Below the pieces are notes generated by a model. The model was given only the letters and a program-made list of their open reading frames with translations, was not told the origin of the DNA and searched no databases. Both the position numbers and the translations under genes were made by a program. A stretch of DNA of 64,000 bases from Promethearchaeia archaeon (GTDB taxonomy: Archaea; Asgardarchaeota; Lokiarchaeia; Sigyniarchaeales; SOKP01): assembly GCA_029856045.1 (NCBI GenBank), contig JAHQWG010000016.1, positions 62,001 to 126,000 of the forward strand, written 5' to 3'. Below are positions 45,364 to 54,898 of this stretch, piece by piece. How positions within the stretch are numbered: position 1 is the first letter of the stretch; every line of letters starts with the position of its first letter.

Positions 45364-46489
45364 AGAAAATATTCATTATTTAAAGATTGATAGAGAAAAA
45401 TCAAACTCTATTAAAAAATTATTCTCAAAAAAAAAAATTATCGAAAAGAAATATCGCATTTTAAGAAGCCAAGATTATGTTTTATTTCCTTTAAAAGAGG
45501 AGATTTTCACTCAAGAAAAAATTATAAAAATAATTGAACAAAAACCATTTATGGAGATAATTGTTAGCAAACCAATAATTAATGAGAATTACGATTATAA
45601 AGATATAATCGGAGAATTAAAAAATAAATTAGATAATAACTATTTATATTTAATTCCAAGATCTTTTGATATAATTGGGTCAAAAAAATCAAAAAGATTT
45701 GCAATTATTGAATTTCCAGAAAATACGGATATCGAAAGAGAAAGATTTAACCAAATTAAAAAGACTATTGCCGTTGCGTTTCTGAATGTAAATAAAAGTA
45801 TTAATTCAGTATTTGAGAAAAAAGGTGAAAGAGAAGGAATATATAGAACTAGAAGATTAAACCTTTTAGCAGGTGAGGAGAGATCAGAAACAATACACAA
45901 GGAAAACAACTGTTTTTTTAAATTGGACATTAAAAAAGTTTTCTTTTCTCCCAGGCTAGTTCATGAAAGGCAGAGAATAACGCATTCAGGTTTAAATGAG
46001 AAAAATTTCGTTTTAGATTTATTTGCTGGGGTAGGAACGTTTTCAATTCAGATAGCAAAAAAGTGTAATTCGAAAATTTTTGCGATAGATATTAATCCTG
46101 ATGCAATTAAATACCTGAAGGAAAACACTAAAATTAATAAAGTTGAAGGAAATATAACTTGTTTTCTGATGGATGCTAAAGATCTGCTGAATAAAAATAA
46201 TGATTTAGGAAAAAAGCTCAAAGATAAAGTGGATAGAATAATTATGAATTTACCAAAAAATTCAATAGACTATTTAGAAGTAGCATGTAATATGATAAAA
46301 AAGAAAGAAGGGATTATTCATTTTTATAGTATTTCTGGAGAACCTTATCCTTTAGAAAATGTTAACAAGAAATTTAAATCAAAATTAGAAGAATTGAATT
46401 TTAATATTGAGAAAGTCTTAACAACAAAAATCGTTAAAACATATAGTCCTTATAAATATCTAACTGTGATGGATGTAAAGATTAGATAA
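45356..46489 (+). CDS. trm5: tRNA (guanine37-N1)-methyltransferase Trm5
   Basis: 377 residues from the ATG at 45356, which overlaps the DUF371 stop by 8 bases; a TTG at 45344 is in frame but less likely. The N-terminal D1-like domain is followed by VFFSPRLVHERQRI, the SAM-binding Rossmann motif VLDLFAGVGTFSIQIAKK (~219) and the catalytic motif MNLPKNSIDYL (~297). Trm5 methylates N1 of G37 next to the anticodon to prevent frameshifting; archaeal versions also start wyosine synthesis in tRNA-Phe. The nearby tRNA-Phe has G37. Length fits Trm5. Confidence 0.88.
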   Translation: MNEENIHYLKIDREKSNSIKKLFSKKKIIEKKYRILRSQDYVLFPLKEEIFTQEKIIKIIEQKPFMEIIVSKPIINENYDYKDIIGELKNKLDNNYLYLIPRSFDIIGSKKSKRFAIIEFPENTDIERERFNQIKKTIAVAFLNVNKSINSVFEKKGEREGIYRTRRLNLLAGEERSETIHKENNCFFKLDIKKVFFSPRLVHERQRITHSGLNEKNFVLDLFAGVGTFSIQIAKKCNSKIFAIDINPDAIKYLKENTKINKVEGNITCFLMDAKDLLNKNNDLGKKLKDKVDRIIMNLPKNSIDYLEVACNMIKKKEGIIHFYSISGEPYPLENVNKKFKSKLEELNFNIEKVLTTKIVKTYSPYKYLTVMDVKIR

Positions 46490-46502
46490 GTAAATATGGT
46501 AA

Positions 46503-47549
46503 TTATGATACCTTTCTACCTCTAATGAAAGGTTCCATAATTGTTGGTTTAAATATATTAATTAAATCGATTGAATCAGTAAAAATTCCAATCGTTTTTT
46601 CATCCCTTGTTATTCCGATAGTAATAGTAGCGGAATCTATATTTAAAGCAAAAATACCTTCATTAGAATAATTAATAATCTGATATCTTTTTCTTATTTC
46701 TTGAATAAATTTATTATCGGCTTGTTCATCAATTTTTCCTGCAACCCAAACATTTACATTTTCAGGCAATTCATTTAGAATTTCTAATAAACCATATCTT
46801 TCGAGATCCCTAATATTTGGTAAAACTAATCGAATATTTCGCTTAGTATTTTTTATATGGTTTTTGAAATAATTTTCCATAGCAGAAATATCTGAAATTA
46901 TTCCTGTTCCTTGAATGTCAATATCTTGTTTGAATTCTACTTTTTGAGTTTCCTCGTGATCCAACCGAATTATTTGTTGAAGTTCCGCCACTTTTTGCTT
47001 ATAATTTACCAATTCTTCAAAAATTAACGTTCTGGTTTCTTCCAACTCTTTCTGATTATTTAGATTTTTTTCAAAATCCATTTGTTTTATTAAAATTTGA
47101 CTTAAAGCCCTGTTAAATTTGGCTTTTAAATCAGCTATTTTTACCTCTCTCTCTTGCATTTTAAGTTTTAAATTAGCATTTTCTTGAAGAATTTCATTCT
47201 TTTTTTCTAAGATTTGTGCTTTTTCATTTAAAATTGTTTCTCGATCTTTTAATAAATATTCATTCTTTTGTCGATATTCTGATAATTGTTGTTCGAGTTT
47301 CATTTGCTCTCTTGATAAATTTTTAACCCGTTCTTCCATTACTTCTGTGTTTTTTACTTTAATCTCCATTAATTTCATTTCTGAATTTATTGCTTTCAAA
47401 TCGCCTTCAAATTTAACTTTTGAAATTTTAGTTTCATTTAATTCCGACTTCAATTGTGATATTTTTTCATTTAACTGGATAATAAGATCTTCTTTTTCTT
47501 TTAATTCTTTCTGGAGGTTTTCTATCTCAAGTTCATTTTCTAAACTCAT
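46503..47549 (-). CDS. Coiled-coil protein with C-terminal PLD/TrmB-like domain
   Basis: 348 residues. Residues 1-200 are an almost unbroken coiled coil (ELEIENLQKELKEKEDLIIQLNEKISQ...). The C-terminal ~140 residues form an alpha/beta domain: AMENYFKNHIKNTKRNIRLVLPNI, ENVNVWVAGKID, FALNIDSATITIGITRD and EKTIGIFTDSIDLINIF. This resembles the phospholipase-D-like effector domain found in TrmB-type regulators, without the HKD catalytic motif and without a DNA-binding N-terminus. It could be a sensor or scaffold; function is unknown. A GAGGAAATAA site precedes the ATG. It converges on trm5 with a 13-bp gap. Confidence 0.5.
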   Translation of the reverse strand: MSLENELEIENLQKELKEKEDLIIQLNEKISQLKSELNETKISKVKFEGDLKAINSEMKLMEIKVKNTEVMEERVKNLSREQMKLEQQLSEYRQKNEYLLKDRETILNEKAQILEKKNEILQENANLKLKMQEREVKIADLKAKFNRALSQILIKQMDFEKNLNNQKELEETRTLIFEELVNYKQKVAELQQIIRLDHEETQKVEFKQDIDIQGTGIISDISAMENYFKNHIKNTKRNIRLVLPNIRDLERYGLLEILNELPENVNVWVAGKIDEQADNKFIQEIRKRYQIINYSNEGIFALNIDSATITIGITRDEKTIGIFTDSIDLINIFKPTIMEPFIRGRKVS

Positions 47550-47919
47550 TTATTTCCTCACAAATAGAAGATGAATATTTTATTTATTATAAGCTTAGAG
47601 AGGTGATTATTAATACTCTTTTGAATAATAAAAAATATTTTATATTATTAATTATCTTCGAGAAATTTATCTTTTAATTTTATGAATTAAATTGAAATTG
47701 ATAAAAAACAATTTAGTATTATATATAAGCAGGTTTAATAGGATTGAATGTTCTTAAATTAACTTAATGATTTTACCTTTTATTTTTTTTTTTTATATTT
47801 TCAAACACCATAATTATTTTTGAAATGAAATCATATCAATTTTTTAATTTTAAAGAAAAATTTAACTTAAATGACCTTTTCTTTTTAAATAGATTTAGGT
47901 TTAAAATAATAAAAAAAAT
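47550..47919. other. Gene-free AT-rich stretch
   Basis: 370 bases of very AT-rich sequence with long T runs. It should contain the promoters of the minus-strand coiled-coil gene and of tRNA-Arg (an A/T-rich TATA-like stretch lies shortly before 47920). No gene is visible. Confidence 0.5.
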
Positions 47920-48056
47920 GGACCTATAGCCTAGCCTGGATTTAATACATTATTTATACTGTCAAATGGGTAAATAGGGCATCGGACTTCTAATCCGAGG
48001 GTCGGCGGTTCAAAAAAAAGTGCATTTCGTACTTTTTGAAATTCCGCCTAGGTCCG
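47920..48056 (+). tRNA. tRNA-Arg (anticodon UCU) with two non-canonical introns
   Basis: The acceptor strands GGACCTA (47920-47926) and TAGGTCC-G (48049-48056) pair fully. D-stem GCCT/GGGC, anticodon stem TCGGA/TCCGA with loop CTTCTAA (anticodon TCT at 47989-47991), T-stem GGCGG/CCGCC. Two extra segments break the standard tRNA: about 34 bases in the D-loop (47942-47975) and about 28 bases in the T-loop (~48015-48042). The latter folds into a hairpin with AGTGC/GTACT and A/T-rich flanks. Removing both gives a normal 75-nt tRNA. Exact splice points are ambiguous by a few bases. Confidence 0.88.
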
Positions 48057-48265
48057 CTAATTTAAAATATTTAATTTATGGAAGCATCTTAATTAATGTA
48101 CTTTTAGAATTAGAGTAAGTTTCTTTTGATATTGTCGGTAATATACTCAAATAAAATCGGGTAAAATTAATAATTCATTAATATCTTAATTTTATTAAGA
48201 ACAGTTAGTTATTTCTTTTTATAAATCTAATATTAAATTGAATTAACAATTTTAAAGTTTTTTTT

Positions 48266-48982
48266 TTGATAAAAAGAAAGAATTTTCATCATAAAAATCT
48301 GGTATATTCCTTTAATTGGAATATGGAAAATCATAAAAAATTAAAACATATTTCAAATAATCCAGATATTATTAAACTTTGGAATTTTTTTGAAAGAATT
48401 GGAAAAGGAGATATACCAAATCAACTATTTAATGATTATAATCTTCCAAGAATATCACAATTCAAATTATCGGGAATTAATCCTAAATTACTTGGATCAT
48501 TTAAAACAAAATTAATAAGACAAGGAAAAATAAAACGATTAGATGAAACATCTAAATATTCTAAAATGGTTCAAAGCGTATTTAGAAATTTTAAACAGAA
48601 TGGTTTTAAAAAAAAACCCAATCATGAAGCCGTATTAAAAAATATTCTTATAAAAGATGAGGAATCTCTTGCTATAGAAATTCCAGTTTGGAAAAGAGGT
48701 CAAAATGGCTCCTTAACAGGACATATTGATTTGATTCAAGCAAATGAAAATTTAATTAAAGTTATTGACTATAAACCTGAGGGAAGGTTCCTGTGGAGCC
48801 TACCACAAGTAGCAACATATGGGAATTTAATAAAAAATCTTTTAAAAGTGAAGAAATTACGTTGTATTTCATTTAGTTTGAGGGAAGTTTGGGAATACAA
48901 TCCAGAAATATTATTAACAGACATCAAGGATTTTTTAAGTAATCATGGTTATGAAGATAGAATGTGGGAGAAATATTTTTAA
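48266..48982 (+). CDS. PD-(D/E)XK nuclease-like protein
   Basis: 238 residues from a TTG at 48266; an in-frame ATG at 48323 would give 219 residues. The C-terminal half has the nuclease core: HEAVLKNILIKDE, a conserved-looking E-x-PVWKRG strand, TGHIDLIQANENLIKVIDYKPEG (Asp, then D-x-K after ~13 residues), then WSLPQVATYGNLIKNLL, as in Cas4/RecB-type and archaeal Holliday-junction-like nucleases. The N-terminal ~110 residues are basic and helical and may bind nucleic acid. There is no CRISPR array or cas gene here. It stands alone after tRNA-Arg; role unknown. Confidence 0.65.
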   Translation: MIKRKNFHHKNLVYSFNWNMENHKKLKHISNNPDIIKLWNFFERIGKGDIPNQLFNDYNLPRISQFKLSGINPKLLGSFKTKLIRQGKIKRLDETSKYSKMVQSVFRNFKQNGFKKKPNHEAVLKNILIKDEESLAIEIPVWKRGQNGSLTGHIDLIQANENLIKVIDYKPEGRFLWSLPQVATYGNLIKNLLKVKKLRCISFSLREVWEYNPEILLTDIKDFLSNHGYEDRMWEKYF

Positions 48983-48999
48983 AAAAAAAATTAAAGTAA

Positions 49000-49281
49000 T
49001 TACATTATATTATTTGATTTTCCTTTATTGATTGGCTTTTTCTGTTCTTCTGATATTAAAAAGCCTTTTAGTAAAAAATAAAGTAGGGTAATACAAATTA
49101 ATTCAATAATTATTGAAAAAAACAAAATAATTAATCCATCAAATTCAAGAAATCTCAAAATTGTGGCAACAGCAACCCCACTAACCGCCAAAATAAAAAC
49201 TAATGAAGCCATAATAATTTCTGAAGTAGATGCAATGAGTTGTTTGAACTGATCTTTTAGCCAGATAGTGAAAGTCCCCAA
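49000..49281 (-). CDS. Small two-helix membrane protein
   Basis: 93 residues starting at TTG (no ATG is available). Two hydrophobic segments, IIMASLVFILAVSGVAVATIL and LIILFFSIIIELICITLLYFLL, are joined by a short acidic loop; a basic tail follows. No family is recognised. It is the gene after the 801/771-residue pair on the same strand, ~160 bp downstream, and converges on the nuclease-like gene. Confidence 0.45.
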   Translation of the reverse strand: MGTFTIWLKDQFKQLIASTSEIIMASLVFILAVSGVAVATILRFLEFDGLIILFFSIIIELICITLLYFLLKGFLISEEQKKPINKGKSNNIM

Positions 49282-49444
49282 TTTTTTTCACATATTATCA
49301 TTATAAGATATTTAATTAAGAAAAAATAATTTAAGATTTATTTTAATCCCTTAGGTTTTTTTAAAATTTCTTTAAAATTTCATTCAGAAATTTATTTTAA
49401 TAGGGGAATTAATGATTAAAAATTAAATACTTACTTTTATCAAA

Positions 49445-51850
49445 TTATTTTTTTCGATGCGTTTTGAATTTCTCATATAATGCTTTATCCAAAAATTTTC
49501 CGATTTTTTTTGATATATTACTAGCAATTCCCAAACGTTCTCCTTCAATCATTAATTTAAAATCTTCAGAAGTTGGCTCACGATTCAGTCTTGTTTGTAA
49601 AATTGGAGCTGCAATTTTGATTACTATTTCTTTTATTTCTTCATACGCCGGAATTCGGATAGGATCCCAGCGTTCTTTTATTTTCTGTAGTGCAAAATAA
49701 TAATATTGAGTGAGTAATTCAATAGGATCTCCTTTTAATTCACTATGAAGTTTAATATTTTCAGCTGCTGTTTTATTATCTTTTTCATTCCAATATAATT
49801 GATTAGGATTTATTCCTGGACTAGTAATTCTCATTAATGATGAGGTTATTTTTCTCTCTATCCAATTTAACGTACTAATTTCTTGTTTCTCTCTTATTTC
49901 TTTTTTCTTCTCTTCTTCTTTTTGTTTCTTTTCTTCATAGATTTCTTCAATTCTTAATTTTCTAAGCTGTTCATATGTTTTAAGTCTTTGAATTAAATCA
50001 TATGCAATTATATAAGAGACTGGAGAAACATATTCTTCTTTTAATGTCAATGAAGCAAAATCCTCAAAAATTGGACTAACTTCAGTTTTTAATTCATTAA
50101 TACCTTCTTTTAATGATTTATCTGTAAGTCTAGCCAAAATGAAACCGTTTACTAAGAAAGGATTGTTTTGTGCGTTAAAAATATTACTTAACTCTGTTTG
50201 TCTTCTTAACATTCTCTCAATCATTAACTCTTCAATTTTAACACTAACCCATCCTTCAGTACTTGTTGTACCGAATATTCTTTCTAATCCTTTTAAAAAT
50301 AATGATTTATCATCACTGATTTTAATATACGCTTCAAGAATTCGGCCCAAATGTCGATTAATTTCCGAAAAAATATTAAAATATACTTCTTTTGCGAGAT
50401 TTAATAGTATTTCTTTATATTCTAATATTTTTAATAATTGAGAATAATTTTGAAGATTATATTTTTTAATAATTCGATTATTAATAATTTGGTGTTTAAG
50501 ATTATATGTTTTTAACTCTTTCGGTGAGATGCCAATACCATTGCAAATTCGTGCAATTATTTTTTGATTTTTATCATCTGAGAATAGTTCCTTTAAATTC
50601 ATGTATTTTAATTCATTTACATTTTCCATGGCAGTTAATCCTTGATAATGAGGCTTTTTTAGTTCATTATAAAAAAGTTTTGCAAGAATTATTGGATTCC
50701 TTTGAGGATCTCGCAATTTATTTATATCTGATTTATCAATATTAAAATTCTTCATTGTTTCTATAACATTTTCTACAACTTCAAGTGAAATTTTATTAAG
50801 ATGGTTAAGGTTAAAAACACCATACTTATTTAGTACAAAAATGGTATCGGAAAATGAATAATTCATTAAACTTTGAAAGTAATAGACAAAATCATTAACA
50901 TTTTTACTATTTATTTGAGCAAGATCATTAAATATGAATCCAATTATTTCTTTCTCAAAATCTTCATAATTTATTTCTTGTTGAAGACCATCTTCAATTT
51001 TACTTACAAGTTCTTGTTTAGTTTGATTTGCATGTAGAAATAAATTTAACCCACGTTTTGAAATGGGAAAAGTATCAAAATTAAATTCTAAAGCTTTTCT
51101 TAAAATCATTCTAATAGACATTGTCTGCATTTGGAGATCTTTAAATGACTTGAATTCAAATTTTTTTTTTAACGTTTCTTCTAATCGAGAAATTAAGGAT
51201 AATTCAATATATTTATCTTCTTTTTCTTTTAAGGCTAGTTCCTTCTCAATCTCAATAGAAATGCTTTTTAATTCTGATCCTTCTTCAATAATTTCACCTT
51301 TAATTTGATTGGTAAACCCTAAAAGATCTCCAAGAAAATCATAGAAATGATATTCAGGATAATTTTGTATTAGTAGGACAAGAAAATCTTCCATTTCTTG
51401 TTTAATTTTTTGTTTTTCTTGTTCTTTTTGAAAATCAGCTAACTTATCATAATTTAGTAAATAGGTTATTATGTTCTTTCTAATATTTAACTTCTTATTA
51501 TTAAGTTTTATCTCATAATCAAATGAATCTTTTCCAAATGATTTTATTTCTTTAAATAAAGTATCTTTTTCCATTTTTTCAATTTTATATGTAGATTCCA
51601 CAGAGATTTGAGCTAAATTAGATGAATCCTGTATTCTTATACCTAAATTATGATATGCATGGATTGCAGCAGCAGCTATGAGTACATTATGAAGTTTATT
51701 TTTATTACCAATTAATTCAAAAATTTTCTGTTTATCTGCCTTACGTTTCAAGTGTGAAATTATTAAGTATATAGTTTGAAAAAACTTTTGAGTGCTCTCA
51801 GCTGCTGTAGTTTTTCTTTTTATTCCAGAGATGCTCAATATATCATCCAC
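49445..51850 (-). CDS. Unknown 801-residue alpha-helical protein, partner of the upstream gene
   Basis: Almost entirely alpha-helical with no transmembrane segment and no motif I recognise. The N-terminal part (SESTAAESTQKFF-like region, HNVLIAAAAIHAYHNLGI) is compact; the middle is long helices; residues ~620-690 hold a charged coil (YEEKKQKEEEKKKEIREKQE); the C-terminus is again helical (APILQTRLNREPTSEDFKLMIEGERLGIASNISKKIG). Its ATG lies inside the end of the 771-residue gene (16-base overlap), so the two are translationally coupled and probably form one complex. It is large and intact, so it is very likely functional, but the role is unknown. Confidence 0.6.
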   Translation of the reverse strand: MDDILSISGIKRKTTAAESTQKFFQTIYLIISHLKRKADKQKIFELIGNKNKLHNVLIAAAAIHAYHNLGIRIQDSSNLAQISVESTYKIEKMEKDTLFKEIKSFGKDSFDYEIKLNNKKLNIRKNIITYLLNYDKLADFQKEQEKQKIKQEMEDFLVLLIQNYPEYHFYDFLGDLLGFTNQIKGEIIEEGSELKSISIEIEKELALKEKEDKYIELSLISRLEETLKKKFEFKSFKDLQMQTMSIRMILRKALEFNFDTFPISKRGLNLFLHANQTKQELVSKIEDGLQQEINYEDFEKEIIGFIFNDLAQINSKNVNDFVYYFQSLMNYSFSDTIFVLNKYGVFNLNHLNKISLEVVENVIETMKNFNIDKSDINKLRDPQRNPIILAKLFYNELKKPHYQGLTAMENVNELKYMNLKELFSDDKNQKIIARICNGIGISPKELKTYNLKHQIINNRIIKKYNLQNYSQLLKILEYKEILLNLAKEVYFNIFSEINRHLGRILEAYIKISDDKSLFLKGLERIFGTTSTEGWVSVKIEELMIERMLRRQTELSNIFNAQNNPFLVNGFILARLTDKSLKEGINELKTEVSPIFEDFASLTLKEEYVSPVSYIIAYDLIQRLKTYEQLRKLRIEEIYEEKKQKEEEKKKEIREKQEISTLNWIERKITSSLMRITSPGINPNQLYWNEKDNKTAAENIKLHSELKGDPIELLTQYYYFALQKIKERWDPIRIPAYEEIKEIVIKIAAPILQTRLNREPTSEDFKLMIEGERLGIASNISKKIGKFLDKALYEKFKTHRKK

Positions 51851-54150
51851 TCTTTATATATTTCATTCCAATTATTTTTTAATCGAATTTTAAGATTATT
51901 ATGCCAATATTGAAAATCAAGGACATGATATAATTCCTCTTTAACCCGGTCTTTTTCATTCTCATCTAAAATATGCTTTAGAGTTATAGTCATAGGTCGT
52001 GCGATTAATTTCGAGAAATATTTTAATTCTATTCTTTCTAAAAATTCAAATAATGATTCTTGAGAATCATCTGGAAAAATTAATTTAATAGGTATTTGAG
52101 GTTCTAATTCAAATCTAATTTTTTTTAGATCCTCAATTATAATGTTTTCTATATATTTAGGAAAATTTTGTTTAATTTCTAATGAAGCTTGATAATGTTT
52201 AGAGAAATTTAAGAGAATACTTTTTTCTTCTTGATTAATAATGGTTTCAATGTATCTATTCAAAACTGCGCTAAAATTTTTTGGGTCTTGATCTTGTTTT
52301 TCAATTTTTTCCAAGAAATCAATAAATTCATTAACAATTTCATAAATTTGCCAATCTTTCTTTTCTATTATGTTCAAGTATTGTTTAACATATAATTTTA
52401 TCCAATTTAGACAATGCTCGCTCCATTTTAAATCAATCCCTCCCACTCTTTTTTGTAAGAATCTATGAAAGTAATTTCCAAATGTAACTGGATCTTGAAT
52501 TTCATCTATAGATATTCCTCTAAGGAATCGGTTTATTGTAGAATATCGTAAAATAAAATTTAGTAGATATTTTATTTCTTCAGAAAAAACTTTAAGTTTA
52601 TCTAAATGTATTCTAATTCGGCTTGGGTCTTCATCCATCATTATCTCTGAAAAAGAAATAAGATCGGATATATTGAAATCTAGATTTTCAAAAAATTCCA
52701 TTATACTGGAATTAATTATTTCTTTAATTTCTTCAATTGGTTGTGTCTCATCATATTTATTTATTCTTTCAATAATCAATCTTTTTTCTATTAAATTACT
52801 AATGAAATCATCCAATTTATCAATAAATTTATTTCCGAGGATATTTGAGAGTTTTGGCTTATTTTTCATCAAGATTCTTAGACTTTGTATATATTTCTTT
52901 AAATAGAATTTTAATCGATAGCCAAAAAGGTATTTTGGAAGCGCGATAATGAATATTTTTAAGGTTTTTTTAAATAACTCATTCAAATAGTTTAGTGTTG
53001 ATTCGAGCTCAGCAGCGTGAATATAATTATATTCTTTTAACAATTGTTTCAGAGTAAATTCAACTAAATAATTATATTCTTTGTAATTTTCTTCGGTTAT
53101 TTCTATTTTATGAGAAGCATATTTTAATAATTTTTCTATAATTTCCTCTAAATTGCCAGTTTCGCCCGTTTTAATGAATTTAAAAATGAAATCGAAATAT
53201 TTACTAAAAGATAAAGAACAATTCATTAATATTGCATTTATCTTATCAATTAACCATTGATCATTTTTAAGCTCTTTTATTGGTTGAATTTTTTGAGCAA
53301 TATGTTCAATTAAGTAAGTAACAATCTTTTCTTGAATCTCGTCAATTGTACCAGTATTTGCAATTTTTAATAAATTCGCCCCCAATTTCAACGTATTTAA
53401 CGTAATGAAATATGCGCTTGGTGATGAGATAAAATATTTAGTATGTTCATTAATAACAGTTTCTTTAAAATTTAAAGGCATTTTTACAAATATAGGGTTC
53501 TCAACTCGTATTTCAGGGGGGGATTCTCCATATAAAAATATATTATCACCCTTAATTGTGCTATATACATTCATTGATTCATCTTCAGTAGGTGTCGAAG
53601 ATTTTATTCCAACTAATTTTTTATTCCATTTACCCTCCAATAAATCTCCTTGTAGTTTAAATGTGAAATGAGTGGCAAATTTCGCTAGAACTGCTTCTTT
53701 ATGAAATTTATTTAAATCAGGACGTCTAGTAAATTCCTCAACTTCAAAAAATAATTTACTGATTTTATCGAGAGATTCTCGGGAATTATGAATTTCTAAA
53801 ACTTTTTTTTCAGGCTTTAATGCAAGTAGAAGAGTTTCACAATCCTTAAAAGAACCAGGAATAAAAATCATAGAATTTGGATATAATTTAGTTTTTGCAT
53901 CTTTCTCATCAATATTAAATAATTCAAATTCAATGAAATAAATTTCTGAGCCAGCATAATCTTTTAACATTGCATTATATTGAGCTTGAAATATCAATAG
54001 TTCACTAACTAAGTTTTTTATTTTTTCCTGTGTTAATTTTCCAGGTCCAATAACTTCTCCAACTTTTATATTTCGATCTGGAGAGGAATATCCAAAGATT
54101 ATGGTATAAATATTCTCAATATATTCGCGTGTAGTAATCAAATAAATCAA
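51835..54150 (-). CDS. Unknown 771-residue protein with alpha/beta N-terminus and helical body
   Basis: 771 residues from a TTG at 54150; no ATG is available upstream. The first ~130 residues look alpha/beta (MIYLITTREYIENIYTIIFGYSS, GSEIYFIEFELFNID, PNSMIFIPGSF), of a size and pattern compatible with a longin- or profilin-like fold, though I cannot show this. The remaining ~600 residues are helical with few small residues. It shares a promoter region with the divergent Roadblock gene at 54360. Asgard archaea use longin and roadblock folds in GTPase-linked complexes, so a link to that system is a reasonable hypothesis, not a finding. Confidence 0.55.
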   Translation of the reverse strand: MIYLITTREYIENIYTIIFGYSSPDRNIKVGEVIGPGKLTQEKIKNLVSELLIFQAQYNAMLKDYAGSEIYFIEFELFNIDEKDAKTKLYPNSMIFIPGSFKDCETLLLALKPEKKVLEIHNSRESLDKISKLFFEVEEFTRRPDLNKFHKEAVLAKFATHFTFKLQGDLLEGKWNKKLVGIKSSTPTEDESMNVYSTIKGDNIFLYGESPPEIRVENPIFVKMPLNFKETVINEHTKYFISSPSAYFITLNTLKLGANLLKIANTGTIDEIQEKIVTYLIEHIAQKIQPIKELKNDQWLIDKINAILMNCSLSFSKYFDFIFKFIKTGETGNLEEIIEKLLKYASHKIEITEENYKEYNYLVEFTLKQLLKEYNYIHAAELESTLNYLNELFKKTLKIFIIALPKYLFGYRLKFYLKKYIQSLRILMKNKPKLSNILGNKFIDKLDDFISNLIEKRLIIERINKYDETQPIEEIKEIINSSIMEFFENLDFNISDLISFSEIMMDEDPSRIRIHLDKLKVFSEEIKYLLNFILRYSTINRFLRGISIDEIQDPVTFGNYFHRFLQKRVGGIDLKWSEHCLNWIKLYVKQYLNIIEKKDWQIYEIVNEFIDFLEKIEKQDQDPKNFSAVLNRYIETIINQEEKSILLNFSKHYQASLEIKQNFPKYIENIIIEDLKKIRFELEPQIPIKLIFPDDSQESLFEFLERIELKYFSKLIARPMTITLKHILDENEKDRVKEELYHVLDFQYWHNNLKIRLKNNWNEIYKEWMIY

Positions 54151-54334
54151 AAAAAATTTTTTATTATCTATATTTATTTTAAAATCTTATATAAATAATT
54201 ATATCGTTATTTTTAATTTAATCCATCCTAAATTTATCTGAAATCATATTTACATTTTTTATTTAAAAATAATCTTAAAAGAAAAAAAATAAATAACCAT
54301 TTCCTTATTAGAATTATATTAGTCATAAAAAAAG

Positions 54335-54340
54335 TTTAAA
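54335..54340 (+). promoter_or_regulatory. Putative TATA element of the Roadblock gene
   Basis: TTTAAA, preceded by an A-rich BRE-like run, is centred ~23 bases before the ACG at 54360. This spacing places the transcription start at or next to that codon, i.e. a leaderless mRNA. Confidence 0.45.
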
Positions 54341-54359
54341 TTTGTGGACGTGAGAATAA

Positions 54360-54764
54360 ACGCAATTCGGTTCTGACCTAGGATTAGATCAGCGGGTTAT
54401 TGATGAAATTGCCCCTCAAATAACTTTTATCACATCAAATTGTGAAATAGAGGCACTAGCACTTGTAAGCCAAGAAGGATATGTCATAGCTTTCAGTTGT
54501 CTCCCACAATATAAAATGGATGGAGATAGATTTGGAGGTCTAAGTTCGGCAATTCTAATGACAGCGAGGAGCGCAATGAACTCACTTTTTGGAGAAAATA
54601 TTAATGAAATAATTGTAAGAGGAGATACAGGTTATTTTATTGTATCAAATGCCGGTCGTTTCGTTTTAGTTGGAGCAGGAACTATTATTCAAACAATGAT
54701 GAAAACAGTGAAGGTATTTAGAATCGCCGCAAATAAAATCAGAGAAATTCTAAGCAGAGTCTAA
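54360..54764 (+). CDS. Roadblock/LC7 domain protein, probable ACG start
   Basis: 134 residues if read from ACG at 54360. The first ATG (54516) would remove about half of the Roadblock fold. The core EIEALALVSQEGYVIAFSCLP, DRFGGLSSAILMTARSAMNSLFG, EIIVRGDTGYFIVSNAGRFVLVGAG is a typical Roadblock/LC7 beta-alpha-beta pattern. Such small dimeric proteins act as regulators or scaffolds of Ras-like GTPases and are abundant in Asgard archaea. In frame, the codon directly after a TAA is ACG, with no ATG, GTG or TTG before the conserved domain. It is divergent from the 771-residue unknown gene. Confidence 0.75.
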   Translation, partial: TQFGSDLGLDQRVIDEIAPQITFITSNCEIEALALVSQEGYVIAFSCLPQYKMDGDRFGGLSSAILMTARSAMNSLFGENINEIIVRGDTGYFIVSNAGRFVLVGAGTIIQTMMKTVKVFRIAANKIREILSRV

Positions 54765-54898
54765 TATTCTAATTTTGTTTTAAAAAAAAAGATTTATATA
54801 TTTTAAAATATATCACATTTTAATATTGGGAAATTTTAAAAAAATTGGTTAAAAAGCTTGAAAATTAAGGAATTTAATTGTAATTTTTTTAATTGTTC

